NCBI GenBank assembly: GCA_017540175.1
Contig: JAFYBN010000034.1
Span: 16,049-80,048 of the forward strand
Length of the DNA: 64,000 nt
Reading direction: 5' to 3'
Source: Clostridia bacterium
GTDB taxonomy: Bacteria > Bacillota > Clostridia > Oscillospirales > CAG-272
The stretch's first letter is position 1; every line of letters begins with the position of its first letter. The notes below the pieces were generated by a model. That model was not told where the DNA came from. It saw only the letters and a program-made list of their open reading frames with translations, and searched no databases. Made by a program: the position numbers and the translations under genes. Positions 1-7,414 of the stretch are shown here, one piece after another.

Positions 1-343
1 GGCGACGCTCAAGACCATCGAACTGCTCGAGGCGTCCACCGCACTGCGCGATAAGGTGCACGAGAACGCCCGGTATTTCCGGGCCGAGATGGAAAAGCTC
101 GGCTTCGATCTTCTCCCCGGCGAGCATCCCATCGTCCCCGTCATGCTGTACGATCCCCGCGTCGCGTCGGAATTCGCCCGCCGCATGCTCGAAAAGGGCG
201 TGTACGTCGTCGGCTTCTGCTATCCCGTCGTTCCGAAGGGACGCGACCGCATCCGCACCCAGATCTCCGCGGGTCACACGAAGGACGACCTCGATTTCGC
301 CGTGAAGTGCTTCGGCGAGGTCAAGAAGGAAATGGGGCTGTAA
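1..343 (+). CDS. kbl: Glycine C-acetyltransferase (2-amino-3-ketobutyrate CoA ligase), C-terminal part
   Basis: Only the last 113 or so codons lie in the window; the reading frame is open from base 2. The enzyme is PLP-dependent and cleaves 2-amino-3-ketobutyrate with CoA to glycine and acetyl-CoA, the second step of threonine degradation. The visible part is the small C-terminal domain of the alpha-oxoamine synthase family. The stretch [20 protein letters not shown] matches the signature of that family, and [10 protein letters not shown] follows it as in known Kbl proteins. The PLP lysine lies upstream of the window. A related 8-amino-7-oxononanoate synthase is the main alternative, but PVVPKG with the following RIRTQ is typical of Kbl. 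Confidence 0.88.
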   Translation, partial: ATLKTIELLEASTALRDKVHENARYFRAEMEKLGFDLLPGEHPIVPVMLYDPRVASEFARRMLEKGVYVVGFCYPVVPKGRDRIRTQISAGHTKDDLDFAVKCFGEVKKEMGL

Positions 344-428
344 GCAAAAAAAGGTCCCGGGCAGGATCATAGGCCGATCCGCGCCGCGGGGCCATGCGAT
401 GAACCGTCGGCAAAAGAACAACGGAACA

Positions 429-470
429 AGAGCCGTTTTCCGGACACTGCGCCGGAGCGGCTCTTTTCGC
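429..470 (+). terminator. Intrinsic terminator after kbl
   Basis: AAGAGCCG at 429 pairs with CGGCTCTT at 458 around a GC-rich loop, and a short T run follows. It lies between kbl and the convergent PII-like gene, so it can stop kbl transcription. Confidence 0.65.
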
Positions 471-501
471 TGTGTCTGTTTCGCGCGGGAGCGGATACGG
501 G

Positions 502-843
502 TCAGCCCTTGCGGTCCTCCCCGGTCTTCGGGCTGTTCAGACCGACGGCGCGCTCCACGGGCAGGGAGAACGCGATGCCCTGCCCCGCGCTGTCCAGCCC
601 CGCGGCGTCGTAGAGCGCCTTCAGAACCCGATCCTTGATTTCGGCGGATACAAGGAGCATGACCATCTCTTTTTCCGGCTGGACGCGGATTTTGAACATT
701 TCCTCGGCTTCGTGGCTCGCCGTGCCCCTGCACTTGAAAATCGTGCCGCCGCCCGCGCCTGCCTTCCGCGCGGCGGCCATGACGACGTCGGAAAAGCCCG
801 CGTTTACGATGCAGAAGATCGCTTCGTATTGTTGTTCCATCAT
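502..843 (-). CDS. PII-like signal transduction protein (second of a pair)
   Basis: A 113-residue protein with the ferredoxin-like layout of PII (GlnB/GlnK) regulators: N-terminal strand YEAIFCIVNAG, a glycine-rich T-loop region (GAGGGTIFKCRG), then MVMLLVSAEIKDRVLKAL and a C-terminal segment ending in GIAFSLPVERAVGL. PII proteins are trimers that bind ATP/ADP and 2-oxoglutarate and regulate transporters or enzymes. The uridylylated-tyrosine T-loop signature of classical GlnB is not visible, so this is PII-like rather than GlnB. Its start overlaps the stop of the upstream PII-like gene (ATGA type), and a second ATG follows at once. It is the last gene of the DUF1538 operon and probably gates that membrane protein; the ligand is unknown. 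Confidence 0.8.
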   Translation of the reverse strand: MMEQQYEAIFCIVNAGFSDVVMAAARKAGAGGGTIFKCRGTASHEAEEMFKIRVQPEKEMVMLLVSAEIKDRVLKALYDAAGLDSAGQGIAFSLPVERAVGLNSPKTGEDRKG

Positions 844-1217
844 GCTTCCTCCCCTTCGACGAGCCGGGGCTCGTTGCTCAGAAAACCGTAGCTCAGCTTT
901 CCGATGACGCTGCTGAGCGGCACTGTGAAGGCAATGCCCATTCCGTTATTGATGTCGCGGAACCGTTCCTCGAGAGCGGCGAATATGGCGTCGACGCGCT
1001 CTGCCTTCACAACGGAGAAAATCACGCTGCGCCGGTTATCCTTCAGCCCGAGAAACTCGATCAGATCGCTCTGCACCGTTCCGTCCGTGACGAAGGACAG
1101 CTGCAGATTTGCCTCGAAGGTTTTGAGAAAATCCGCGAAGAAGGTGCCCTTGCCCTTGTTGACCACCGTCACCAGCAAAACCAGCCTGCTCGGCGCGATA
1201 TTGGCGGGATTTTCCAT
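840..1217 (-). CDS. PII-like signal transduction protein (first of a pair)
   Basis: A 125-residue paralogue of the next gene. It has the PII-type order of strands (LVLLVTVVNKGKG, then RRSVIFSVVKAERVDAIFAAL) and the C-terminal MGIAFTVPLSSVIG segment that parallels GIAFSLPVERAVG in its neighbour. The central part (FEANLQLSFVTDGTVQSDLIEFLGL) is diverged, so the two copies probably differ in ligand or partner. The start codon follows the DUF1538 stop directly (TGAATG), with AAGGAGG inside the end of that gene, which indicates translational coupling. The tight three-gene arrangement suggests that both PII-like proteins act on the DUF1538 membrane protein, possibly as a heterotrimer. Confidence 0.75.
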   Translation of the reverse strand: MENPANIAPSRLVLLVTVVNKGKGTFFADFLKTFEANLQLSFVTDGTVQSDLIEFLGLKDNRRSVIFSVVKAERVDAIFAALEERFRDINNGMGIAFTVPLSSVIGKLSYGFLSNEPRLVEGEEA

Positions 1218-2762
1218 TCAGTCCGCCTCCTTGTAATCGAAGTAGATGATCTGCGCGTCCTCGGCGGAAAGGATTTTCCGCATTTTCGCGTTCGCCCTGG
1301 CCTTGCGCGCGACGATGGCGCGGAAGCCGAGCGTTTGAATGGTGATCAGCGGCGTCATGGCGACCAGAGCCACCACGCCGAACGCAAAGTCCAAAACGGC
1401 GGACTCGCCCCGCAGGGAAACGCAGGCGCCGATTGACATGGGCAGGATGAAGGAGCTGGTCAGCGGTCCGCTCGCGACGCCGCCGGAGTCGAAGGCTATG
1501 GCTGTATAGATTTTCGGCACGAAAAAGGACAGACCGAGGCTCAGAAGATAGCCCGGGATCAAATAATAGAGAAGCGAGAAGCCGAAAATCAGCCGGATCA
1601 CGGACAGCCCGACGGATATGCCCACGCCGGCGGACAGGGCGGCGAGCATCTGACGCTTCGTCACCGTGCCCCCCGTCACCTCCTCGACCTGCTGATTCAG
1701 AACGTGAACGGCGGGCTCCGCGAGGACGGCGACCGTGCCGAGCAGGACCGCGAAGATGAACATCAGCTGTTCACTGTACGCCGTGATCATCAGCCCGAGA
1801 CGGTATCCGACGGGCATGAAGCCGACGGAAACCGCGACGAGAAAAACGACAAGCCCGACGAAGGCGAAAACCAGACCTGCCCCGATCTGCATGAGTCTGC
1901 GCGCGGGCAGACGCAGAACGGTAAACTGCAAAAGCAGGAAGAAAGCCGCCATCAAAAGCAGCGATTTCGCTACGTCCCACGCGACATCGGCGAGCAGTCC
2001 GCCGAACGCGGGACCAAAGCCCGCGCGGATCGAATAATCCGGCAGCGGAAAGCTGATTTCCCCGCCGCCCGACAGGATGGAAAGGATCAGCACGGCAAGC
2101 ACCGGTCCCACGGAGCACAGCGCGATCAGACCGAAGCTGTTCTCGCCCGCGTCCCTGCCGCCGAGCGTCTGCGCGATGCCCAGCCCGAGCGCCATGATGA
2201 ACGGCACCGTGATCGGACCGGTCGTGACGCCGCCGGAATCAAAGGAAAGCGGCAGGAAGAACTGCGCGCCCCGGGTGATCAGAAGCGAGGAAAACGCGAA
2301 CAGAAGCATGTAAAAGAAGAGCAGGAGGGAGGTCAGGTCGGTTCTCGTCACCATGCGGATAACGGCGAGGACCAAAAACAGCCCCACGCCGACGCCGACG
2401 GTGGCGATCAGGAGCCATGGGCTGACAGTGGCTCCCACCTGTCCCGCGAGAACGGAGAGGTCCGGCTCGGCAACCGTGATCAGCACGCCGAGAAAGAAAC
2501 AGACGCAGACCAGCACGCCGATGCGGCGGGATTTGGTCAGACCCTCGCCGACGTGCCGCCCCATGGGGGTCATGGCAAGGTCCGCTCCGAGGTTGAAGAG
2601 ACCGATGCCTGCCGCAAGGAGCAGCGCGCTCACGGCAAAAACCGTCCTCTCGAGCCAATCGAGCGGCGCGATGGGGGTAAAGGACACGGCGAGAACGATC
2701 CCCGTCACGGGCAGGACCGATATCAACGCTTCCCATAGCTTGACAAGCAGCGCTTTTCCCAT
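1218..2762 (-). CDS. DUF1538 membrane protein, internally duplicated
   Basis: A 514-residue polytopic membrane protein with about twelve or more hydrophobic segments. It consists of two homologous halves. The same signature occurs twice, FDSGGVTTGP at about residues 174-183 and FDSGGVASGP at about 424-433, each followed by a hydrophobic helix. This is the hallmark of DUF1538 proteins and looks like an inverted-repeat transporter fold, with the paired FDSGG motifs as a likely substrate or ion site. Function is unproven. The start at 2762 is preceded by AAAGGAGA at good spacing, which favours it over an upstream ATG at 2819. Two PII-like genes follow without a gap, so transport is probably under metabolite control. 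The C-terminus (about 60 residues) is charged and cytosolic-looking, a possible PII docking site. Confidence 0.85.
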   Translation of the reverse strand: MGKALLVKLWEALISVLPVTGIVLAVSFTPIAPLDWLERTVFAVSALLLAAGIGLFNLGADLAMTPMGRHVGEGLTKSRRIGVLVCVCFFLGVLITVAEPDLSVLAGQVGATVSPWLLIATVGVGVGLFLVLAVIRMVTRTDLTSLLLFFYMLLFAFSSLLITRGAQFFLPLSFDSGGVTTGPITVPFIMALGLGIAQTLGGRDAGENSFGLIALCSVGPVLAVLILSILSGGGEISFPLPDYSIRAGFGPAFGGLLADVAWDVAKSLLLMAAFFLLLQFTVLRLPARRLMQIGAGLVFAFVGLVVFLVAVSVGFMPVGYRLGLMITAYSEQLMFIFAVLLGTVAVLAEPAVHVLNQQVEEVTGGTVTKRQMLAALSAGVGISVGLSVIRLIFGFSLLYYLIPGYLLSLGLSFFVPKIYTAIAFDSGGVASGPLTSSFILPMSIGACVSLRGESAVLDFAFGVVALVAMTPLITIQTLGFRAIVARKARANAKMRKILSAEDAQIIYFDYKEAD

Positions 2763-2890
2763 GTCTGTCTCCTTTGCTGTCCGGCGGTGTTGTGCTCCCG
2801 GACCGATCGTCGGCGGCATGCCGCCCGTTCCCGACGTGTTCAGGCGGCGCCGGGCCGCCGTTCATCGCGCGTCCCGCACCTGACGGATCC
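2763..2890 (-). other. Structured GC-rich 5' leader of the DUF1538 operon
   Basis: About 130 bases separate the promoter from the start codon. Read on the minus strand the leader contains several self-complementary blocks: GGCGGC with GCCGCC around CCGGC, the palindrome GGCGGCATGCCGCC, and CGTCGG with CCGACG around it. No known riboswitch class is recognised. The leader may be regulatory or simply GC-rich. Confidence 0.3.
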
Positions 2891-2897
2891 GGACAAT

Positions 2898-2926
2898 ATT
2901 CTATCATATCCGTTCCGCGCTGTCAA
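2898..2926 (-). promoter_or_regulatory. Sigma-A promoter of the DUF1538-PII operon
   Basis: On the minus strand TTGACA (2921-2926) is followed after exactly 17 bases by TAGAAT (2898-2903). The -35 is perfect and the -10 matches at five of six positions. Confidence 0.75.
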
Positions 2927-2988
2927 GTGCGGACGCGGAAGGGAAGAGCCGCCTCCGCTTTGGAGAGGGGGCAATTCCCGGTCCGCTG

Positions 2989-4083
2989 TCAGAGCGGGAG
3001 GATCTCTTTTTCCTTTGCCCACGCGAGAAACGCCTTCGCCGCCGCCGCGCATCCCTCGGCGTTCGGGTGTCCGCCGTAGACGGACAGATGTTCGTTTGGC
3101 GCGGGTCTGCCGAGCACGGCGGCAAAATCGAACAGCGCGTCCGCCTCGCAGGCGAGATCGGAGCGGACCGCCGCGTTGACCGCGTACCAGCGGTCCTTTC
3201 TTTCGTCCGTGAAATCGAACGGAGGCACGGTGAAGAGGATCACGCGGCACCCGGCAGCCTTCAGCGCGCGGATGATCACGCGCAGATCCGCGATGATCTC
3301 GTCCGCGCCGCGGTCCCTGCAGAGATCGTTCACGCCGAGGCAGACCGAAACGACGCCGCACCGCTTCGCCCGCGCGAGCCAGCCCCCGTCCGTCGCGGCG
3401 TCCTTCGCCCGCGCGAACCCGATGCCGAGGTCCCAGACGGAACAGGAGGGATCGAGCGCCTCGGCGATCTTTGCGGCCCAGTGCGTGTAGCTGTCGTAGA
3501 CCGTCCCGCAGCCCTGCGTGATCGAGTCGCCCAGAAAGCCGAGCTTCGTTTCGACGGGGCGGTCGCAGCCGATCATGAGCGGAACGGGGATCTTTCTCCC
3601 CGGGACCCATCTCTCCCCGTTCCCGAGCAGGATTTTCAGAACGATCTCGTCGTGATAGGGATAACGCGCGCCCCGAACTTCGATCTCATAGCACAGATAG
3701 TCCCCCGCTTTCGCGTCGAGACGGACGGGGTCGGTGAAGAAGGGTTCGGCTTCCGAGGCGTAAACCTTTCTCGCGCTCTCCCCGCCGAAGGTGAGCCGAT
3801 GCCAGAGCTCCGGCTCGTCCCCCCGGTTTTCGCACAGTCCCACGCGCAGGGAGAGGATCTCCCAGTCCCCGCCCGCGTCGTTCGCCGTACTGATCGAGCC
3901 GTCGTCATAGGTGCTGTCCACACGGTTCGAGAAGAGCAGGGAATAGTTCTCCCCGCCCCGCGTGAGCCTGAACCACACCCGCCCTTTGCGCGTGACGGGC
4001 TCTTTGTCCGCCGTCACGAGCTGATTCGCGCTCCCCGTCGCCGAGTCCGAGGAAAAGGTCCGATAAAATTCGTCAAGCGTCAT
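2989..4083 (-). CDS. SGNH/GDSL-family esterase with N-terminal accessory domain
   Basis: A 364-residue protein without an obvious signal peptide. Residues 1-175 form a beta-rich accessory region; residues 178-364 are the SGNH hydrolase domain. Block I is GDSITQG (185-191, nucleophile Ser187), block III is GVND (250-253), and block V contains HPN with His339. The aspartate normally three residues before that histidine is a tyrosine here (YGGHPN), so the enzyme may work as a Ser-His dyad or use another acid. Family members deacetylate carbohydrates or cleave esters. GGAGG six bases before the codon at 4083 favours this start over 4110. It is divergent from the transporter at 4288. Confidence 0.83.
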   Translation of the reverse strand: MTLDEFYRTFSSDSATGSANQLVTADKEPVTRKGRVWFRLTRGGENYSLLFSNRVDSTYDDGSISTANDAGGDWEILSLRVGLCENRGDEPELWHRLTFGGESARKVYASEAEPFFTDPVRLDAKAGDYLCYEIEVRGARYPYHDEIVLKILLGNGERWVPGRKIPVPLMIGCDRPVETKLGFLGDSITQGCGTVYDSYTHWAAKIAEALDPSCSVWDLGIGFARAKDAATDGGWLARAKRCGVVSVCLGVNDLCRDRGADEIIADLRVIIRALKAAGCRVILFTVPPFDFTDERKDRWYAVNAAVRSDLACEADALFDFAAVLGRPAPNEHLSVYGGHPNAEGCAAAAKAFLAWAKEKEILPL

Positions 4084-4115
4084 AACGCGCCTCCGTTGTT
4101 TTGGTGTCAATATTC

Positions 4116-4144
4116 ATTATACCGCGCCGCGCGGCGGATTGCAA
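4116..4144 (-). promoter_or_regulatory. Sigma-A promoter of the SGNH esterase gene
   Basis: On the minus strand TTGCAA (4139-4144), 17 bases, TATAAT (4116-4121). The -35 hexamer lies inside the first of two direct repeats (4133-4158). Confidence 0.72.
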
Positions 4145-4158
4145 GAGGCGGATTGCAA
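4133..4158. repeat. Tandem direct repeat over the esterase -35 region
   Basis: GGCGGATTGCAA occurs at 4133-4144 and again at 4147-4158, a 14-base period. The first copy contains the -35 of the minus-strand promoter. This is a plausible operator for a regulator of the esterase or of the divergent transporter. Confidence 0.6.
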
Positions 4159-4227
4159 ACTGCCCGCCGACGGCTCGGTCACCGGTCTCTCCGACCGCCC
4201 ACGCCCCGGCTTTTTCCCAAGCGGGAA

Positions 4228-4256
4228 TTGACAACCGAACGCAGATGCGGTATAAT
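4228..4256 (+). promoter_or_regulatory. Sigma-A promoter of the SLC13-type transporter
   Basis: A perfect consensus promoter: TTGACA (4228-4233), 17 bases, TATAAT (4251-4256), followed by the start codon 31 bases downstream. Confidence 0.85.
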
Positions 4257-4287
4257 ACGGGCAGAATTTTTGCAGGACGGGTGCGTC

Positions 4288-5430
4288 ATGAAAAAAGTCC
4301 TTGGATTTTTCCGCAAAGAACTCATGCTTACCGTCTCCCTTCTCGCGGCGGCGGCTTCGCTTTTCCTCACGCCTCCGAGCGCCGCGCTCCTTTCTTCGAT
4401 CGACTGGCGCACGCTCGGGACGCTTTTCATGATGCTCTGCGTGCTCGAAGGCTTCAAGCAGGAGAACATTCTCCGCCCCGTCGTCCGGCTCAGCACCCGG
4501 ATGAGCGGCATGATCCCGCTTTCCCTGTTTCTGATCTTCGGCGTCTTCTTCTCCTCCATGTTCGTGACGAACGACGTGTCCTTGCTCATCTTCGTCCCGC
4601 TGACCATTCTGCTGTTCCGCGGCGGGGACCGGGAGAAGTACATCCTTCCCGTCATTTCGATGGAAAACATCGCCGCGATCCGCGGCTCCCTGCTCATGCC
4701 CTTCGGAAGCCCGCAGAACCTCTTCCTCTATGGCAAGAGCGGCGTCAGCGCGTGGCATTTCATGCTCCACATGGCGCCACTTTGCGTCATGTCGGCGGTT
4801 TTGCTCGTCGTTTTCGTCTTCGTGCTCTACCGCAAAAATCCGCGCGAAGAGATCCGCGTCGCGGAAAGTGCGGGCGGCGTCTGGCGGCGCGAGGACCGTG
4901 TGAAGCGGATCGCGTATCTCGCCCTCTTCGTCCTCGTCATCGCGACCATCGTCTCGCGCACGGGATATTGGTATGTGTCCCTCGCCGTGGTCGCCGCGGT
5001 CATTCTCTTTGTCGACCGGGGACTCTTCAAAAAGGTGGATTACGTCCTGCTCGTCACCTTCCTCTGCTTCTTCGTCTTTTCGTCTTCCATCGCCGCGAAC
5101 GCCGCGGTCGGGGGCCTGCTCAAAAAGGCCGTGGCGGGGTACGAATACTGGTGGGCGATCGGACTCAGCCAGATCATCTCGAACGTCCCGGCGTCCATCG
5201 TGCTGTATCCGTTTTCCGGGAATTTCGCCGGGCTGATCTACGGCGCGGACACGGCGGGGCTCTGCTCCCTGATCGGTTCGCTCGCGTCGGTCATCAATTA
5301 CCGCATCTACGTCCGTGAATACCCCGGGGAGGGCAGGAGGTTCATCAAGACCTTCACCCTCGTGAGCTGGGCGTTTTTCGCCGTTGTCGTTTATCCGGGA
5401 TATCTGCTCTCGCATTGGGCGTTTTTCTGA
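4288..5430 (+). CDS. SLC13/ArsB/CitMHS-type anion permease
   Basis: A 380-residue integral membrane protein with about ten hydrophobic segments. The paired loop motifs FVTNDVSLLIFVPLTILLF and MPFGSPQNLFLYGKSG, each near the end of a half, resemble the substrate and sodium loops of the ion-transporter superfamily that includes SLC13 dicarboxylate, citrate and arsenite carriers. The second-half equivalent is SNVPASIVLYPF. The frame is open far upstream, but the ATG at 4288 follows a perfect promoter and GCAGGACGGG, and the protein from there has the expected size. The substrate cannot be read from sequence; the family suggests an organic or inorganic anion. The gene appears monocistronic, with its own terminator. 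Confidence 0.78.
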   Translation: MKKVLGFFRKELMLTVSLLAAAASLFLTPPSAALLSSIDWRTLGTLFMMLCVLEGFKQENILRPVVRLSTRMSGMIPLSLFLIFGVFFSSMFVTNDVSLLIFVPLTILLFRGGDREKYILPVISMENIAAIRGSLLMPFGSPQNLFLYGKSGVSAWHFMLHMAPLCVMSAVLLVVFVFVLYRKNPREEIRVAESAGGVWRREDRVKRIAYLALFVLVIATIVSRTGYWYVSLAVVAAVILFVDRGLFKKVDYVLLVTFLCFFVFSSSIAANAAVGGLLKKAVAGYEYWWAIGLSQIISNVPASIVLYPFSGNFAGLIYGADTAGLCSLIGSLASVINYRIYVREYPGEGRRFIKTFTLVSWAFFAVVVYPGYLLSHWAFF

Positions 5431-5453
5431 GTGTGCGTTCCGCGCGAAAAGCT

Positions 5454-5487
5454 GGGGGTCTTCCCTTCGGAGTGAACCCCTTTTTTT
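5454..5487 (+). terminator. Intrinsic terminator after the permease gene
   Basis: GGGGT pairs with ACCCC at 5476-5480 around a CTTCGG-containing loop and is followed by seven Ts. Confidence 0.75.
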
Positions 5488-5544
5488 GATGCCCTTTTTT
5501 GACGCCTTTTTTTGGCGCCCGCGCGCGAAATTTCGCTCTTCATC

Positions 5545-5573
5545 TTGATTTCCCGCGCGGGATGGATTATAAT
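5545..5573 (+). promoter_or_regulatory. Sigma-A promoter of the VanY-like gene
   Basis: TTGATT (5545-5550), 17 bases, TATAAT (5568-5573), about 48 bases before the likely GTG start. Confidence 0.75.
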
Positions 5574-5620
5574 AATCATAACTGTATAGTTTATTTCAAG
5601 AAGGATTGCAGGACGGAACC

Positions 5621-7270
5621 GTGAATCAGAATGATCAGAATCATCCCGTCGAACAGAGGCCGCTCACCGACGAGGAGAAGCGCAGGATCATGGCCGCCCG
5701 CCGCGCCGCCATGCAGAGAGCGCAGATGAACGGCCCGAACGCGGCACAGCCCACAGCGGCGGACTCGCACAGAATCAGCAGGGACGGGGCTGCCCCCCGG
5801 AGAATCAATCAAAGCGCCGCGCAGAACGGCGGGTACGACCCGTACCGCAGCGCCCCGGACACAGCCGACCCGCGCCGAATCGATCCGGGCACGACTGACC
5901 TGTACCGCAGCCGGACTCCCTACGGGCGCGATCCGGACGCGCAGCGCAGACTTGCCGCGGACCGCGCAAGAGGTGCCGTGCCGCGCACCCAGCAGCACCG
6001 GGCGACGATCCGGCGCAGGAAAAAGCCCGTCCGCTTCAACGTCGGACTGATCGCGTTCCTTGTGATGATCGCGATCGTGCTCGGCGTATCCCTGTGGCAG
6101 ATCATCCGCGCGAAGAATACGGCTGACGACGGAACCGCGCCGAACCGGACCGCTTCGGTCGGCGAGGCTGCCGAAAGCGGCGAAACGGGCGTGACCGGGA
6201 CGGACGAGCCGTCCGGGGAAGGCGCGCTGGAGACGTCCGCCGAAGGTGAAAACAGTACCGCGGGACAAACCGCGGCAGCGCCGGACAACGGGAGCGCCGC
6301 GGCAGGGACAACCGGATCCGAAAACGCCGCTCCGCAGTCTCCCGTCGTCAACACGCCCGCTGAGACACCGGCCGGAGCTGCCGGAGTCGGGACGCAGACG
6401 GGCGGGGAGGCTGAAATCAATCTCACGCTGTACGATACGGTGCAGGTGAACAGCGCGCGGCTGAGCGAGGGCAGCCTCGTCCTCGTGAACGGACAGCATT
6501 CCTACTCGGCCGGGGATACGATCGAGCTGAAAAACATCTATAACGAGAAAAGCGCCGCGCCCGGGACCATCAAGCTCAAGCTCGCGAACAACGCCGTCAG
6601 CCTCGCGCCCCCCGCGTTCGCGGCGCTTGTGAAGCTGGCGTCGGACCTCGAGGCGGACACCGGCTGCCACGATCTGCACGTGACGAGCGCGCACCGCACC
6701 GTCGCCGAGCAGCAGCAGGTCTGGGATTACTACCTCGCGGAGAGAGGCGAGGAGTACTGCAACGATTACGTCGCGAAGCCCGGGTACAGCGAGCACAACA
6801 CGGGGCTTGCCTGCGACCTCTCCTTCTTCACCGACGAAGGCGCGTCCGTTTCCATCGCGGATTCCGAGTTCAGGGGCTGGCTGGAGGTCAACTGCGCGCG
6901 GGAAGGCTTTATCCGCCGCTACGCCGAGGACAAGGTGGACGTGACCGGGATCGCGAACGAGCCGTGGCATTTCCGCTATGTGGGCGTGCCGCACGCGTAT
7001 ATCTGCACCGTGAAGAACTGGTGCCTCGAGGAATACGTCGAAAACGTGAAGGCTTACACGGCGGAGGGGACAATGCTCCGCGTCACGGCTGCCGGGGAGG
7101 TGACGGAGGTCCGCGCCGCGGACGGTCTGCCGACCTCGGACGGATGGCTCGTCTATTACGCGCCGAAGACGTACGGAACCGAAACCTCCGTCAAGGTGCC
7201 GCGCGGCTCGGATTACGAGATTTCCGGCAACAACGTCGACGGCTACATCGTGACGATCGTGCTCGACTGA
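5621..7270 (+). CDS. Membrane-anchored D-alanyl-D-alanine carboxypeptidase, VanY/M15B family
   Basis: A 549-residue protein. Residues 1-140 are a charged cytosolic region rich in Arg, Pro and Asp; one transmembrane helix follows at about 145-165 (VGLIAFLVMIAIVLGVSLW), then a low-complexity Gly/Ala/Thr/Glu linker to about 265 and an extracellular peptidase domain. That domain carries the M15 zinc motifs SEHNTGLACD (near residue 390) and EPWHFRYVG (near 447), giving the two His and one Asp zinc ligands and the catalytic acid. The enzyme should trim terminal D-Ala from peptidoglycan stem peptides. The GTG at 5621 fits the AGGA upstream better than the TTG at 5606. About 95 residues after the peptidase core are not assigned. 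Confidence 0.87.
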   Translation: MNQNDQNHPVEQRPLTDEEKRRIMAARRAAMQRAQMNGPNAAQPTAADSHRISRDGAAPRRINQSAAQNGGYDPYRSAPDTADPRRIDPGTTDLYRSRTPYGRDPDAQRRLAADRARGAVPRTQQHRATIRRRKKPVRFNVGLIAFLVMIAIVLGVSLWQIIRAKNTADDGTAPNRTASVGEAAESGETGVTGTDEPSGEGALETSAEGENSTAGQTAAAPDNGSAAAGTTGSENAAPQSPVVNTPAETPAGAAGVGTQTGGEAEINLTLYDTVQVNSARLSEGSLVLVNGQHSYSAGDTIELKNIYNEKSAAPGTIKLKLANNAVSLAPPAFAALVKLASDLEADTGCHDLHVTSAHRTVAEQQQVWDYYLAERGEEYCNDYVAKPGYSEHNTGLACDLSFFTDEGASVSIADSEFRGWLEVNCAREGFIRRYAEDKVDVTGIANEPWHFRYVGVPHAYICTVKNWCLEEYVENVKAYTAEGTMLRVTAAGEVTEVRAADGLPTSDGWLVYYAPKTYGTETSVKVPRGSDYEISGNNVDGYIVTIVLD

Positions 7271-7330
7271 CCGCCCATACCCCCGCATGTCTCGCGGGAA
7301 TCTTTCATCATTCAGCCAATCTTTGATTCG

Positions 7331-7364
7331 CCGTCATATAACCGTCACATTGGACGCTTATAAT
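7331..7364 (+). promoter_or_regulatory. Pho-box-like activated promoter of htrA
   Basis: The -10 is a perfect TATAAT (7359-7364), but no -35 hexamer is present at the usual distance. Instead CCGTCATATAACCGTCAC (7331-7348) forms a direct repeat of CCGTCA with an 11-base period. It ends ten bases before the -10, the same layout as PhoB-activated promoters. A likely binding site for an OmpR/PhoB-type regulator. Confidence 0.68.
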
Positions 7365-7414
7365 GAGCGCGTAAAGAAAAAAACCGCGTGCAGCGCGGAG
7401 AAAGGCATAGTAAG

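Noticed and set aside
1704-2738. A 344-codon plus-strand frame across the DUF1538 gene
   Set aside because: Composition is an antisense artefact (Arg, Gln, Asp, His-rich) and the minus-strand protein has clear family motifs.
3067-4287. A 400-codon N-terminal extension of the anion permease
   Set aside because: It runs antisense through the esterase gene and past a perfect promoter at 4228-4256; the permease starts at 4288.
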